This document shows positions 7,685 through 17,253 of a DNA stretch of 64,000 nucleotides, piece after piece. Source of the stretch: an uncultured Pseudomonadota bacterium (GTDB taxonomy: Bacteria > Pseudomonadota > Gammaproteobacteria > CAJXQU01); the NCBI GenBank assembly GCA_913058255.1, contig CAJXQU010000009.1, forward strand, positions 31,428 through 95,427. The letters run 5' to 3'. Made by a program: the position numbers and the translations under genes. A model generated the notes under the pieces. It did no database searches and was not told the origin of the DNA. It saw only the letters and a program-made list of their open reading frames with translations. The number at the start of each line of letters is the position of its first letter. The stretch's first letter is position 1.

Positions 7685-9259
7685 ATGGGTGATAGCAATT
7701 TTATCAATGAAATCAATAAGAGACGCACGTTTGCTATCATCTCGCACCCAGATGCGGGTAAAACCACCGTTACTGAAAAGCTACTTTACCTTGGTGGGGC
7801 TATTCAGGTTGCTGGTACTGTTAAGGCACGCAAAAGCAGCCGTCACGCGACATCAGATTGGATGGAGATTGAAAAACAAAGAGGGATTTCAGTGACCTCA
7901 TCTGTCATGCAGTTTCCTTATAAGGATTGTGTTATCAATTTGTTAGATACTCCTGGGCATGCGGATTTTTCTGAAGATACCTATCGTGTTTTGACTGCGG
8001 TTGATGCGGCTCTGATGGTAATCGACTCAGCTAAAGGTGTTGAAGAACGTACTATAAAATTAATGGAAGTCTGTCGTCTACGTGATACACCAATCATAAC
8101 TTTTATTAATAAGTTAGATCGGGACAGCAAAGATCCACTGGATCTATTAGATGAAGTTGAGAGTGTATTGAAAATTGAATGTGCTCCCGTAACTTGGCCG
8201 ATTGGATCAGGTAAGCAGTTCAAGGGCATTTTTAATATCAATAAGGATCAGACACGACTCTATCAGACTCAAAAGGGGCAGAGTGAATATATCTCAGGCC
8301 TACATAGTGATGAGTTGAAGGTTGCTATTGATGGTCAATATGATGAGCTTTGTGAAGGTGTCGAGCTGGTTGATGGAGCAGGGCACGGATTCGATAAGGA
8401 TGCGTTTCTTTCAGGTAAACAGACGCCCGTTTATTTTGGTACCGCATTGAATGGTTTCGGCCTTGAAGAGATGCTTGACTGTTTTCTAGAGCATGCTCCA
8501 ACACCCGTTAAACGTGATGCTTTAACCCGTACGGTTGAACCTGATGAAGACAAGTTCACTGGCTTTGTATTTAAGATTCAAGCGAATATGGATCCCGCTC
8601 ATCGTGACAGAATCGCATTTATGCGGATCTGTTCTGGGAAGTACACAAAAGGTATGAAGTCCAAGCAAGTACGTGTTGGAAAAGATTTACAAATACCTAA
8701 TGCTTTAACTTTTTTAGCCGGTGCTAGGGAACACGCAGAGGAAGCTTATCCGGGCGATATTATTGGTATACATAATCATGGAACCATTCAAATTGGTGAT
8801 ACTTTTACTCAGGGCGAGGATTTAAAATATACGGGTATTCCACACTTTGCCCCAGAGTTATTTCGACGTGTGATTTTGAAAGATCCACTCAAATCTAAAG
8901 CACTACTCAAAGGTTTGATCCAATTAAGTGAAGAAGGTGCTACACAGCTATTTAGACCTATGAACAATAATGATCTGGTCTTAGGTGCCGTTGGAATTCT
9001 CCAGTTTGATGTTGTCGCGTGGCGCCTAAAAAATGAATATAACGTCGAGTGTAAGTTCGATAATGTTCAGGTTGCAAAGGCACGTTGGGTTGAAAGTGCC
9101 GATGAAGCTATTTTACAAAAATTTAGAACTAAAGCTTTTGATAACTTAGCGATCGACGGCGCAGGAAACCTAACGTATCTCGCACCAACAAGAGTGAACT
9201 TAGATTTAGCGAAAGAACGCTGGCCTGAAATTGAGTTCCATAGTACTCGAGAACATTAA
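7685..9259 (+). CDS. prfC: peptide chain release factor 3
   Basis: RF3 is the GTPase that removes RF1/RF2 from the ribosome after termination. The product has 524 residues (E. coli 529). G-motifs: SHPDAGKT (20-27), the [10 protein letters not shown] switch I region, DTPGHADF from residue 88, and NKLD (142-145). The RF3-specific segment [20 protein letters not shown] is present. The middle and C-terminal domains contain the typical [21 protein letters not shown] lies just before the ATG. The gene marks the return to core chromosome after the AbiE island. A tandem AAGTACAAAT pair in the 50 bases upstream may mark its promoter or the island boundary. It converges on rne. Confidence 0.96.
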   Translation: MGDSNFINEINKRRTFAIISHPDAGKTTVTEKLLYLGGAIQVAGTVKARKSSRHATSDWMEIEKQRGISVTSSVMQFPYKDCVINLLDTPGHADFSEDTYRVLTAVDAALMVIDSAKGVEERTIKLMEVCRLRDTPIITFINKLDRDSKDPLDLLDEVESVLKIECAPVTWPIGSGKQFKGIFNINKDQTRLYQTQKGQSEYISGLHSDELKVAIDGQYDELCEGVELVDGAGHGFDKDAFLSGKQTPVYFGTALNGFGLEEMLDCFLEHAPTPVKRDALTRTVEPDEDKFTGFVFKIQANMDPAHRDRIAFMRICSGKYTKGMKSKQVRVGKDLQIPNALTFLAGAREHAEEAYPGDIIGIHNHGTIQIGDTFTQGEDLKYTGIPHFAPELFRRVILKDPLKSKALLKGLIQLSEEGATQLFRPMNNNDLVLGAVGILQFDVVAWRLKNEYNVECKFDNVQVAKARWVESADEAILQKFRTKAFDNLAIDGAGNLTYLAPTRVNLDLAKERWPEIEFHSTREH

Positions 9260-9347
9260 GGCTTAAAGTAGTGTTGGTTGCCAACTGACTGAATCTCTAG
9301 CCTTTAAGGAAGCGCTTAGTCAAAAGGAAGTCAGGAATCATTTTATA

Positions 9348-9378
9348 ATTTACAAGGCCAATGACTGGCCTTGTAAAT
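9348..9378. terminator. 13-bp hairpin between convergent prfC and rne
   Basis: ATTTACAAGGCCA (9348-9360) and TGGCCTTGTAAAT (9366-9378) form a perfect stem with a 5-base loop. It lies between two convergent genes and probably acts for both strands, although neither side has a long T-run. Confidence 0.65.
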
Positions 9379-9391
9379 CATTCGGTATTAA

Positions 9392-11932
9392 TTAATCATT
9401 ACCAATATCATCCAGTCCTTGTGAATAAGGACTACTAGAAGGCGTTTCTGCTTTCTTATCTACTTTGGGTTTTGAAGTAGGTTTTTCGGTCACAGTTTTC
9501 TCAGTTGTAACTTTCTCAGGCGTTGGTTTTGCTACAACAGCTTTCTCAGTTGTGACTTTCTCAGGGATAGGCTTTGCAACAACAACTTTCTCAGGCACGG
9601 ACGCTTTCTTTTCCGCAGAACCTTCTTGCTTAACCACAGCTTTCTTTACAGGCAATTTAACTTCTGGTGTTGGAGCCTTCGCGATTGATACTTCTGTTGT
9701 CGTGCTTATTTTTTCTATTTTATCGGCAGCTTTGGCTTCAGGTTTCTTCTCAACAGGCTTTTGTGTACTCTCAGATGTCGTGGTGACTTTAGACTCTGAG
9801 TCTGTTGTAGTCTCAGTCTTTGCCGGTGTATCTTCTCGTTTACGATTGCGGTTTCTATGTGTTCTAGGTCCGCGTCGAGGTCGATCACCTCTTGTCTTAT
9901 CTGTCGCAGTCACTTCGCTGCTAGTTTTCTGAGTATCTACTACAGACTGCTGACTACTCGTCTTATTTTCATCTGAACTCGACTGCTCAGCTCCATTCTG
10001 GTTGTCTCTATTTTGTGTGGTCTTAACTTGTGTCTTCTTGGAGGCAACTTTTTTCGAGCGTGTCTTTTTCGCTGCTACTTTCTTTTGAGCAGGCTGCTGC
10101 TGATTAGTGTTTTGTTCAGAACGACTACTGGTTTTCTTTCTGGGTTGTCGTCTTTGCGATGCTTTTTTCTTAGCGGCTGTTTTTTTAAGGTTCTCTTCTT
10201 GGTTAGAAGCAGTAGATGCTCCTGAAGTAAACAGGCTAGAGAACATACGTTTAATCAAACCGCCTTCTGACGATTTTTGTGTGGTTGCATTTGGAGCTGC
10301 TAAAGTTGCTCCCGCAGGTTTTGGTGCTGTACGACTAATCTCTTGAACCGCCGCTTTTTCTCCCGTCGATTTTTCATTCAAGGTTTGGGAAGGGGAGCTT
10401 TCTTCTGTTACTTGTAGCTGATCATAGCTCGCTTCTTCTTTCCAGTCAGCAGCTTCCAATATCTGGTTACGGAATCGCTCAACTGAATAATGAGGCGTTT
10501 GTAATTGAGGATTGGGGATCAGTAGCACATCAACACCAAGGCGTTTTTCTAAGCTAATGATTTCATCACGTTTTTCGTTGAGTAAAAAGGTCGCTGTATC
10601 GACAGGGAGCTGTACGACAACACGTCCAACACCATCCTTCATTGCTTCTTCTTGGATTATTCTTAGCAGAGATAAGCCTAGCGAAGCAGTGCCACGTATC
10701 GTACCCAGTCCACTACAACGAGGACAAGTCTCATGTGTGCCTTCTATTAAAGAAGCGCTCAATCGTTGGCGTGACATTTCTAACAAGCCAAACCTTGAAA
10801 TCCGACCAATTTGCACGCGCGCACGATCAACCTTCAAAGCTTCCTTCAGGCGGTTTTCAACTTGGCGTTGGTTTTTTGAAGCCAACATATCGATAAAATC
10901 GATAACGACGAGACCACCAAGATCGCGTAAACGTAGTTGCCTAGCAACTTCATCAGCAGCTTCAAGGTTCGTGTTATGCGCTGTTTCTTCAATATCACCA
11001 CCCTTAGTTGCACGAGCAGAGTTAATATCGATCGTTGTCAGTGCTTCTGTTGGCTCTATGACGATTGAACCGCCTGATGGAAGGCGAACTTCTCGACCAA
11101 AGGCAGTTTCGATCTGACTCTCTATTTGATAACGAGTGAACAGCGGTGTCGCATCTTGATAATGTTTAAGCTTACGCAGATTATGTGGCATAACCTGTTC
11201 CATAAACTCAACAGCCTTGTCATAAAGTGCTTTATCATCAACCAATATTTCAGAGATATCATTGCGTAGATAATCTCGAATAGCACGAATAATGACATCA
11301 TGCTCTTGGTAAATAAGGAAAGGAGCGGACTTAGTCTCAGCAGCTTCTTCGATGGCTTTCCAAAGCTGCATGAGATAATCCAAATCCCATTGCAGTTCTT
11401 CTGATGCTTTACCAACACCCGCTGTGCGTAGAATGAGACCCATTCCTTCCGGAATTTCAAGCTCACTCATGGCCTTTTTAGATTCTTCACGATCAGAACC
11501 TTCAATTTGACGTGAAACACCACCCGCTCTGGGGTTGTTCGGCATAGCCACTAGGTAACGACCTGCCAAGCTTATAAAAGTCGTTAATGCAGCACCCTTA
11601 TTACCTCGTTCTTCTTTCTCAACTTGAACAATAATCTCTTGTCCTTCTTTGATCACGTCTTTTATTTTGACACGACCACCACCAGAAGGAGAGTTATTAA
11701 AGACGGAGCGAGAGATTTCTTTTAGCGGTAAAAAACCGTGGCGTTCGGAGCCATAATCGACAAAGGCAGCTTCAAGACTCGGTTCGATCCTGATGATTTT
11801 AGCCTTGTAAACATTTGATTTCTTTTGTTCTTTTCCTGTGGATTCGATATCCAGATCGTAAAGCTTTTGCCCATCCACAAGGGCTACACGCAACTCTTCC
11901 GGCTGAGTTGCGTTAATTATCATGCGTTTCAT
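9392..11932 (-). CDS. rne: ribonuclease E
   Basis: The start [10 protein letters not shown] at 11932 is taken because AAAGGAAC lies a few bases upstream and the family starts there. The 846-residue endoribonuclease has the S1 RNA-binding domain (about 36-120), the RNase H-like and 5'-sensor regions, the catalytic acidic pair D302 (TTIDINSA) and D345 (VVIDFIDM), and the zinc-link C403-P-R-C406. The C-terminal half (about 510-846) is a disordered, basic and acidic scaffold arm rich in Lys, Ser, Thr and Glu. It includes an Arg-rich segment ([15 protein letters not shown]) that should bind RNA, and a 15-residue tandem repeat near the end. It initiates mRNA decay and processes 9S and tRNA precursors as the degradosome core. 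It is divergent from rluC. Confidence 0.95.
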   Translation of the reverse strand: MKRMIINATQPEELRVALVDGQKLYDLDIESTGKEQKKSNVYKAKIIRIEPSLEAAFVDYGSERHGFLPLKEISRSVFNNSPSGGGRVKIKDVIKEGQEIIVQVEKEERGNKGAALTTFISLAGRYLVAMPNNPRAGGVSRQIEGSDREESKKAMSELEIPEGMGLILRTAGVGKASEELQWDLDYLMQLWKAIEEAAETKSAPFLIYQEHDVIIRAIRDYLRNDISEILVDDKALYDKAVEFMEQVMPHNLRKLKHYQDATPLFTRYQIESQIETAFGREVRLPSGGSIVIEPTEALTTIDINSARATKGGDIEETAHNTNLEAADEVARQLRLRDLGGLVVIDFIDMLASKNQRQVENRLKEALKVDRARVQIGRISRFGLLEMSRQRLSASLIEGTHETCPRCSGLGTIRGTASLGLSLLRIIQEEAMKDGVGRVVVQLPVDTATFLLNEKRDEIISLEKRLGVDVLLIPNPQLQTPHYSVERFRNQILEAADWKEEASYDQLQVTEESSPSQTLNEKSTGEKAAVQEISRTAPKPAGATLAAPNATTQKSSEGGLIKRMFSSLFTSGASTASNQEENLKKTAAKKKASQRRQPRKKTSSRSEQNTNQQQPAQKKVAAKKTRSKKVASKKTQVKTTQNRDNQNGAEQSSSDENKTSSQQSVVDTQKTSSEVTATDKTRGDRPRRGPRTHRNRNRKREDTPAKTETTTDSESKVTTTSESTQKPVEKKPEAKAADKIEKISTTTEVSIAKAPTPEVKLPVKKAVVKQEGSAEKKASVPEKVVVAKPIPEKVTTEKAVVAKPTPEKVTTEKTVTEKPTSKPKVDKKAETPSSSPYSQGLDDIGND
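9496..9585 (-). repeat. 45-bp tandem duplication inside rne tail
   Basis: Two adjacent 45-base units (9496-9540 and 9541-9585) encode two copies of a 15-residue [14 protein letters not shown] unit; only a few bases differ. This is a recent in-frame expansion in the disordered C-terminal arm of RNase E. Confidence 0.75.
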
Positions 11933-12096
11933 TGTATGTTCCTTTAGTGCGCTCAACCTGCCTGACTTTATATAAATATATAAGCGAGCGTTTCAGAGTT
12001 TAATAACCCTGGAAATTTAAGGGAGCGCTGTTGCAACCATTACCTTTTTTCCAAAGCTAATGGTTGATAATATTCTGTGTATTGTTCGTAAGTCGC

Positions 12097-12139
12097 ACTG
12101 TCTCTTTTCCGTTAGACTTGGTCATAAGTCTGGGACAGT
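12097..12139 (-). promoter_or_regulatory. two-tier hairpin in the rne leader / rne-rluC divergent region
   Basis: The rne to rluC spacer is about 320 bases. Inside it ACTGTC (12097-12102) pairs with GACAGT (12134-12139) around an inner AGACTT/AAGTCT hairpin (12114-12131). In E. coli, RNase E represses its own synthesis through stem-loops in a long rne 5' leader. This hairpin is in the equivalent place, but functional identity is only inferred. The remainder of the spacer shows no gene. Confidence 0.4.
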
Positions 12140-12255
12140 CACTTTAATTATCTTCGTTTTAATGTCATCTTCATTCTATGATGAGACGCTGTTTTTCTTT
12201 ATAGACGACGGATGATAAGCATGTGATAATAGCAAGCTTGGATCTCATCAGCAAC

Positions 12256-13251
12256 ATGCCCTCGAAAAACTCACAAAATAAATCACAAACAGGTCCTAAA
12301 AAATTGCCTGAGAACGAAGTCAGCTTTCAAAAAGTACAGTATCTAACGATAGATGCCGATCACGCTGATCGCCGGATAGACAACTTTTTATTTAACTTTT
12401 TAAAAAATATTCCTAAAGGCCGTGTCTATAAGATGCTGCGCAAAGGTGAAGTTCGGGTTAATAAAAAACGTATCAAGACTAATTATCGCCTAATCGTAGG
12501 TGACCAAGTCAGGATCCCCCCTGTCTTTATAGAAGAAAACGTCGAGTTAAAAATACCGCTACGGGTTATAGAGCAGCTTGAAGCCAGTACTCTTTATGAA
12601 GACGATGCTTTTCTAATTATTAATAAACCTTCTGGTATCCCTGTTCATGCAGGTTCAGGCTTAAGTTTTGGCATTATTGAAGCCATGCGCAGTATGCCTA
12701 AGTTTAAAGATAGCTATATAGAACTCGCTCACCGGCTTGATCGTGAGACTTCAGGCTGTCTTATACTCGTTAAGCAGCCATTAGTTTTGCGTCAAATGAA
12801 TAAGTTGATTAAGGACAATAAAATGTCCAAGCATTATTTAACACTGGTTGATGGTATTTGGGAAGGTTCAAGCCAGATGGTTGACGCACCCTTGTCGAAA
12901 AACACCATGCGTGGTGGTGAAAGAGTTGTTCAAGTTAATAAAAGCGGAAAGTCTGCTCTCACCGAACTACAGCTTCAAAAGCGTTATTCAGCCTCATCTT
13001 TATTGAATGTCACCTTGCATACAGGTCGAACTCATCAAATCCGAGTGCATTGTGCACATATAGGCATGCCAATTGCTGGTGATAACAAATACGGAAATGA
13101 TGGTTTTAATAAAACAATGAAAACTTTTGGCTTGAAGCGTTTATTTTTACATGCAAGTCATTTAAGTTTCGAACTTGAGAATTTTGATCGAATTACAGTT
13201 GAGGCGCCTTTATCTGAAGAGCTTCAACGAGTTCTCACATCGTTATCCTAA
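12256..13251 (+). CDS. rluC: 23S rRNA pseudouridine(955/2504/2580) synthase
   Basis: The product is RluC/RluD-type. An S4 RNA-binding domain near the N-terminus (GRVYKMLRKGEVRVNKKRIK) is followed by the catalytic domain with the conserved AHRLDRETSG motif, whose Asp is the nucleophile, and the late LHTGRTHQIRVH motif. E. coli rluC also lies divergent from rne, which supports the orthologue call over RluD. The start is uncertain: ATG at 12256 or an in-frame GTG at 12223 with GGAT upstream. The ATG gives an N-terminus closer to the family. It modifies U955, U2504 and U2580 of 23S rRNA. Confidence 0.9.
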   Translation: MPSKNSQNKSQTGPKKLPENEVSFQKVQYLTIDADHADRRIDNFLFNFLKNIPKGRVYKMLRKGEVRVNKKRIKTNYRLIVGDQVRIPPVFIEENVELKIPLRVIEQLEASTLYEDDAFLIINKPSGIPVHAGSGLSFGIIEAMRSMPKFKDSYIELAHRLDRETSGCLILVKQPLVLRQMNKLIKDNKMSKHYLTLVDGIWEGSSQMVDAPLSKNTMRGGERVVQVNKSGKSALTELQLQKRYSASSLLNVTLHTGRTHQIRVHCAHIGMPIAGDNKYGNDGFNKTMKTFGLKRLFLHASHLSFELENFDRITVEAPLSEELQRVLTSLS

Positions 13252-13311
13252 AATAATATTCCTAACTCAATATTTTTATAAATATTTAAATTTAAAGATA
13301 AGAACTTAAGT

Positions 13312-14775
13312 ATGCTTAGAAACCTTTTGGTTCATGTTTCGCGTTATTCTTTGGCTGGGCTGATGGGCTCGCTCGCAGGTCTCGTTTCTTTTCCTATTTT
13401 GACAAGAATGCTATCTGTTAGTGACTATGGTCTTTTGAGTTTAATCGTGACGACAATCACTTTTGTAACTGCATTTGGTAAATCAGGGCTTCAGTTTTCA
13501 ATTGTCAGATATTATTCGGATGCCGAGTCCGGCAAGGGTAAGTGGAATCTAGCTAACTATCATTCGACGATTATTTTAGGCATGTTAGGTATTGGAACGA
13601 TCGTGATGTTGCTCTGGGCACTCACGGTATACATACTTCCGGCCTCAATTTGGGCAGAGCCTAAGCTTAAATATTTATTCTTAATCACAGCTATCCTCGT
13701 TTTAGCCGAAGTTTCTATGAGTATGATGTCGGGTTTTTTACAGGCAATGCAGAAGAGTGGTTGGTTAAGTCTTTTTACTGTTGTTGAACGTTATGGCGTT
13801 TTAATCTTTATTGTTGTCACCTTATTCTATATTTCAACATCACTTGAGTCGGTGATCATTGCAAGAATGATTGCTCAAATTACAGCAATACTTTTTCTAG
13901 CATATTACGTACTCAGAAATATTGAGTTGAATAAAAGTAGCTTTTCGCCACCCATGCTTAAAGATATGTTGATCTACGGCATACCTCTGCTCGGTAGTGA
14001 ATTGGCCTTTATAATTTTGAGCCTAGGTGATCGGTATATTATTCAATGGAAGATCGGTTCAGAGCCTTTAGGGATCTATTCCGCAGCCTATAACCTGTGT
14101 GAATATGTACAGATCATGCTGGTCGTGGCTCTATTCCAAGCAATTCGTCCGATGTACTTCAAACTTTGGAGCGAAGAGGGTGAGCAGGCGACTAAAGATT
14201 TCATTAATAAATCACTGTATTTTTATATGATGCTTTGCTTTCCGATTATTGCTGGAGTCGCTATTGTTGGACCAGCTTTATTAAATTTACTCACTTCAGG
14301 TAAATATTCGGAAGGAGCCGTAGTGATACCTTATGTCATCGCCGGCTTAATGATCCATGGTGCACATCCTATGCTTGGTGCTGGTATTTTTATCAAAAAA
14401 TCGACTATTTTGATTTGGATCACACTTGCAGCAGCCATCGTCAATATTATTTTGAATATACTTCTTATCCCTCCTTTCGGGATTGAAGGGGCTGCGATTG
14501 CGACGCTCCTGTCATATGTTTTTATGACGATAGTCGAAACCATTTACGGAAGGCGCTTATTACCGGTCGATTTTCCTTTTATAGCAAGCTTGAAGTTTCT
14601 AGCCTTATCGCTAGTAATGTATTTTGTGCTTAAACAAATCTCAATGGCAGGGGAAGTGTCGACGATGATTATGCAGATAATCGCTGGAGGGGTGATTTAT
14701 CCAACCTTGTTATTGGCGACTGATAAAAAAGCAAGAACAATTGTGTTTGAACGAGTTAGAGATCGCCTTGCTTAA
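13312..14775 (+). CDS. polysaccharide/lipid-linked oligosaccharide flippase (Wzx-like)
   Basis: The 487-residue integral membrane protein has about 12-14 hydrophobic segments. Its N-terminus (SLAGLMGSLAGLVSFPILTR, then MLSVSDYGLLSLI) is the classical start of the polysaccharide_synt/MVF-type family: a membrane helix, P-x-L-T-R, and a D-Y-G motif. It probably flips undecaprenol-linked sugar units across the inner membrane. No glycosyltransferases or polymerase genes are next to it, so its substrate cannot be inferred. In many gammaproteobacteria the rluC-sppA gap holds a HAD phosphatase gene instead, so the gene looks inserted or rearranged here. Confidence 0.8.
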   Translation: MLRNLLVHVSRYSLAGLMGSLAGLVSFPILTRMLSVSDYGLLSLIVTTITFVTAFGKSGLQFSIVRYYSDAESGKGKWNLANYHSTIILGMLGIGTIVMLLWALTVYILPASIWAEPKLKYLFLITAILVLAEVSMSMMSGFLQAMQKSGWLSLFTVVERYGVLIFIVVTLFYISTSLESVIIARMIAQITAILFLAYYVLRNIELNKSSFSPPMLKDMLIYGIPLLGSELAFIILSLGDRYIIQWKIGSEPLGIYSAAYNLCEYVQIMLVVALFQAIRPMYFKLWSEEGEQATKDFINKSLYFYMMLCFPIIAGVAIVGPALLNLLTSGKYSEGAVVIPYVIAGLMIHGAHPMLGAGIFIKKSTILIWITLAAAIVNIILNILLIPPFGIEGAAIATLLSYVFMTIVETIYGRRLLPVDFPFIASLKFLALSLVMYFVLKQISMAGEVSTMIMQIIAGGVIYPTLLLATDKKARTIVFERVRDRLA

Positions 14776-14864
14776 GAGTGTATTTTAAAGTGACTCTAGA
14801 ATATTTCGAAAATCTTCAACAAAGAACAACTGATTAAACTTAATTTATAGATGGGAACACGTAT

Positions 14865-15824
14865 ATGTTAGAAAAACCGAATTCGGACAAGCTTGGTGAT
14901 AATTGGGAACGAGAAACCCTTATCAAATTAGCGAACTCATCACTTGATGAGCAAAAAAAGACACGTCGCTGGGGAATATTCTTCAAGTTTATGATGTTTA
15001 TGTATTTGCTGACCATTTTATGGCTTTATACACCTAAGAACGTGCTATCTGGTTCTAGTAGTGACGGCACACACACCGCTCTGGTTGATCTTAGTGGCGT
15101 TATTGCACCAGACTCAGAGGCCAGTGCTGATCGCATTGTAACGGCACTCAGAAAAGCATTTGAAGACGAAGGCACGAAAGGGGTTATCTTACGAATTAAT
15201 AGTCCTGGTGGCAGCCCTGTCCAATCGGGTTATATCAATGATGAAATAAAAAGACTACGAACTTTACACCCAGAAACCCCACTTTATGCTGTGATCACTG
15301 ATCTTTGTGCATCAGGTGGTTATTACGTTGCCGCGGCGGCGGACAAAATTTATGTTGATAAAGCTAGCCTAGTCGGCTCAATCGGCGTATTGATGAATGG
15401 ATTTGGCTTTGTTGATGCCATGGAAAAAGTTGGTGTGGAGAGACGATTAATCACTGCTGGTAGTCATAAGGGGTTTCTTGATCCGTTCAAACCGGTCAAT
15501 GATGATGAGGTAGAACACGTTAGAGGTATGCTCAGCGATATTCATAACCAATTCATTGATACCGTTAAAGCGGGGCGTGGTGATCGTTTGAAGTCGGTAG
15601 AGGATATTTTTAGTGGCTTGATCTGGACGGGTGAAAAAAGTATTGAAATGGGCTTAGCGGATGCCTTGGGTAGCAGTAGTTATGTCGCACGAGAAGTTAT
15701 TGGTGCTGAAGAGATCGTTAATTTTACGACTCAAGAACCTTTATTTGAAAAACTGGCTAAGCGTTTTGGCGCGTCAGCCAGTGCACAAATAATGGGGCAG
15801 ACTGGAGCTATTCAATTACGTTAG
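14865..15824 (+). CDS. sppA: signal peptide peptidase SppA-type, S49 family
   Basis: The 319-residue protein has one N-terminal membrane anchor (about 40-62, FFKFMMFMYLLTILWLY), and the protease domain faces the periplasm. S49 features are present: INSPGGSPVQSG, the nucleophile serine in DLCASGGYYVAAAADKIY, and the catalytic lysine in GSHKGFLDPF. The short, single-domain form matches the sppA found next to rluC in many gammaproteobacteria, not the 600-residue E. coli SppA. It degrades remnant signal peptides in the membrane. Its 3' end overlaps the end of the convergent maf gene by 9 bases. Confidence 0.88.
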   Translation: MLEKPNSDKLGDNWERETLIKLANSSLDEQKKTRRWGIFFKFMMFMYLLTILWLYTPKNVLSGSSSDGTHTALVDLSGVIAPDSEASADRIVTALRKAFEDEGTKGVILRINSPGGSPVQSGYINDEIKRLRTLHPETPLYAVITDLCASGGYYVAAAADKIYVDKASLVGSIGVLMNGFGFVDAMEKVGVERRLITAGSHKGFLDPFKPVNDDEVEHVRGMLSDIHNQFIDTVKAGRGDRLKSVEDIFSGLIWTGEKSIEMGLADALGSSSYVAREVIGAEEIVNFTTQEPLFEKLAKRFGASASAQIMGQTGAIQLR

Positions 15825-16427
15825 AACTTCAACATTTTCTTGTTTCAACATAGAGACAAGACGGATCAGGGGAAGACCGATCAAAGCGGTCGGATCTTCT
15901 CCTGACATTTTCTGAAAAAGCGCAACACCTAAAGCTTCAGATTTAAAACTACCAGCACAGTTTAAGGGCTGTTCTTTTTCTACATAGGCTTTTATCTGGC
16001 TATCTGTTAAGTCTCTAAAATGAACGAAATAAGGAACAATGTCTACTTGATAGCGACCTGTTCTCGCATTTAATAAGCAAAGTCCAGTAAGGAACTTTAC
16101 CGTTTTTCCACTAGCATTTTTTAGCTGCTGTTGCGCATTTTCGATTGTTCCTGGTTTGCCTAATATCAATTCATCGATGATTGCGACTTGATCCGAGCCG
16201 ATTATTAAAGCATCTTTATGTGTCTCAGCGATTTTTTTTGCCTTATCAATAGAAAGCCGCTCGACCAGTTGGCTGGCTGTCTCCTCTGATTGTTGTGATT
16301 CATCGATGTCAGGTGATTCAGTATCGAAAATGAGACCCAGACGAGATAATAACTCCTTCCTAAAAGGAGAAGAAGAACCCAATATTAATCTTTGTGCCGT
16401 TTCGTGCGATAATTTGTTTTTAGTCAT
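15816..16427 (-). CDS. Maf-like nucleotide pyrophosphatase, YceF type
   Basis: The 203-residue Maf/HAM1-fold protein opens with LILGSSSPFRKELLSRLGL, the Maf signature (S-x-S-P-R-R). It also has the catalytic-site motif IIGSDQVAIID and a C-terminal DPTALIGLPL. Position beside yceD-rpmF makes it the YceF orthologue, which hydrolyses 7-methyl-GTP and similar modified nucleotides. It is on the strand opposite its neighbours and overlaps the last 9 bases of sppA. It diverges from yceD, leaving only 53 bases for both promoters. Confidence 0.88.
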   Translation of the reverse strand: MTKNKLSHETAQRLILGSSSPFRKELLSRLGLIFDTESPDIDESQQSEETASQLVERLSIDKAKKIAETHKDALIIGSDQVAIIDELILGKPGTIENAQQQLKNASGKTVKFLTGLCLLNARTGRYQVDIVPYFVHFRDLTDSQIKAYVEKEQPLNCAGSFKSEALGVALFQKMSGEDPTALIGLPLIRLVSMLKQENVEVLT

Positions 16428-16439
16428 CTTGTTATTTTA

Positions 16440-16469
16440 TTACCATTTCACTAAATGATCCTCTATAAT
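16440..16469 (+). promoter_or_regulatory. promoter of the yceD-rpmF-plsX-fab cluster
   Basis: TTACCA (16440-16445) and a perfect TATAAT (16464-16469) are 18 bases apart. The sequence after the -10 box is GTGCGCCGC, a GC-rich discriminator of the kind that makes promoters sensitive to ppGpp. Transcription would begin near 16476, only about five bases before the yceD ATG at 16481, which has no Shine-Dalgarno. The mRNA would be almost leaderless. Confidence 0.6.
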
Positions 16470-16480
16470 GTGCGCCGCTT

Positions 16481-17002
16481 ATGATGAAGCATTTTCCTGA
16501 GCAAGTAGACCCGTTTAAATTTTCCAAATTAGGTGAGAATCTGGTTGGTAAATTTGAGCTTACACGAATGAAACGCCTTAACGAAAGTTTAGGGGTAGGT
16601 TTAGACAATGGTAGTAATACTGTTGAATTCACGCTTGATTTTGGTAAGCAAGATCGTGCTAAAGTAGCCACTGGTAATTTTAGTGCAGGGGTAAACATGA
16701 GCTGTCAGCGCTGCCTTAAACCAGTAGCAGTAGCAGTTCGTGGAGAGATTCATTTAGAATTTGTTGTGGGAGAGGAAATAGAAGGGCGTCTTGAAGATCT
16801 AGGATACGAGACAGTGGTGGTGGTAGATGAGTCGCTTTCATTGTTGGAACTAATCGAAGATGAGGTTCTTTTAGCCATACCATTTGCACCTTTGCATCAT
16901 AAGGGTGAATGTCCCGGCAGCTCTATAGTTGAGAAATTACAGGAATCAGACAGACCGAATCCGTTCGCTGTACTGGCAAAATTGAAAAAAGATCAGGAGT
17001 AA
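16481..17002 (+). CDS. yceD: YceD family (DUF177) 23S rRNA accumulation protein
   Basis: The product has 173 residues. The DUF177 core includes the conserved metal-type SCQRCLKP motif and later the family pattern D-E-x-L-x-L-x-E-L-I-E-D-E-V-L-L-A-I-P, followed by H-x-x-x-C-P (HHKGECP). YceD is linked to 23S rRNA accumulation and is almost always translated just upstream of ribosomal protein L32. Here rpmF starts 3 bases after its stop. The start is ATG at 16481 with a second ATG immediately after; no ribosome binding site is visible, consistent with a near-leaderless transcript. Confidence 0.9.
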   Translation: MMKHFPEQVDPFKFSKLGENLVGKFELTRMKRLNESLGVGLDNGSNTVEFTLDFGKQDRAKVATGNFSAGVNMSCQRCLKPVAVAVRGEIHLEFVVGEEIEGRLEDLGYETVVVVDESLSLLELIEDEVLLAIPFAPLHHKGECPGSSIVEKLQESDRPNPFAVLAKLKKDQE

Positions 17003-17005
17003 GAA

Positions 17006-17182
17006 ATGGCTGTACAAAAGAGTAAAAAAAGTACTTCACGAAGAGGCATGCGCCGTTCACATGACGCATTAACAGCGAAGACATTGACAACAGATCCAAC
17101 GACAGGTGAGGTTCACCTACGTCATCATATTAGCCCCGATGGCTATTACAAAGGACGCAAAATTATCAACACAGAAGAATAA
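17006..17182 (+). CDS. rpmF: 50S ribosomal protein L32
   Basis: A 58-residue basic protein beginning [20 protein letters not shown] and containing [17 protein letters not shown] is a clear L32. AGGAG lies 7 bases before the ATG. The cysteine pair of zinc-binding L32 forms is absent, so this is the Cys-minus type. It is translationally coupled to yceD, and plsX follows after 71 bases, linking ribosome and lipid synthesis as in other gammaproteobacteria. Confidence 0.95.
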   Translation: MAVQKSKKSTSRRGMRRSHDALTAKTLTTDPTTGEVHLRHHISPDGYYKGRKIINTEE

Positions 17183-17253
17183 TTCTTTACGTTGATATAC
17201 TGTAAGACTGGTCTGATGTCGGGTATTTATGACATCAGGCTAGCAAATACCTG

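Noticed and set aside
9465..11117. Several plus-strand open frames opposite rne (9465-9932, 10013-10346, 10512-11117)
   Set aside because: They are shadows of the low-complexity and conserved coding sequence of RNase E and have no family resemblance or ribosome binding sites.
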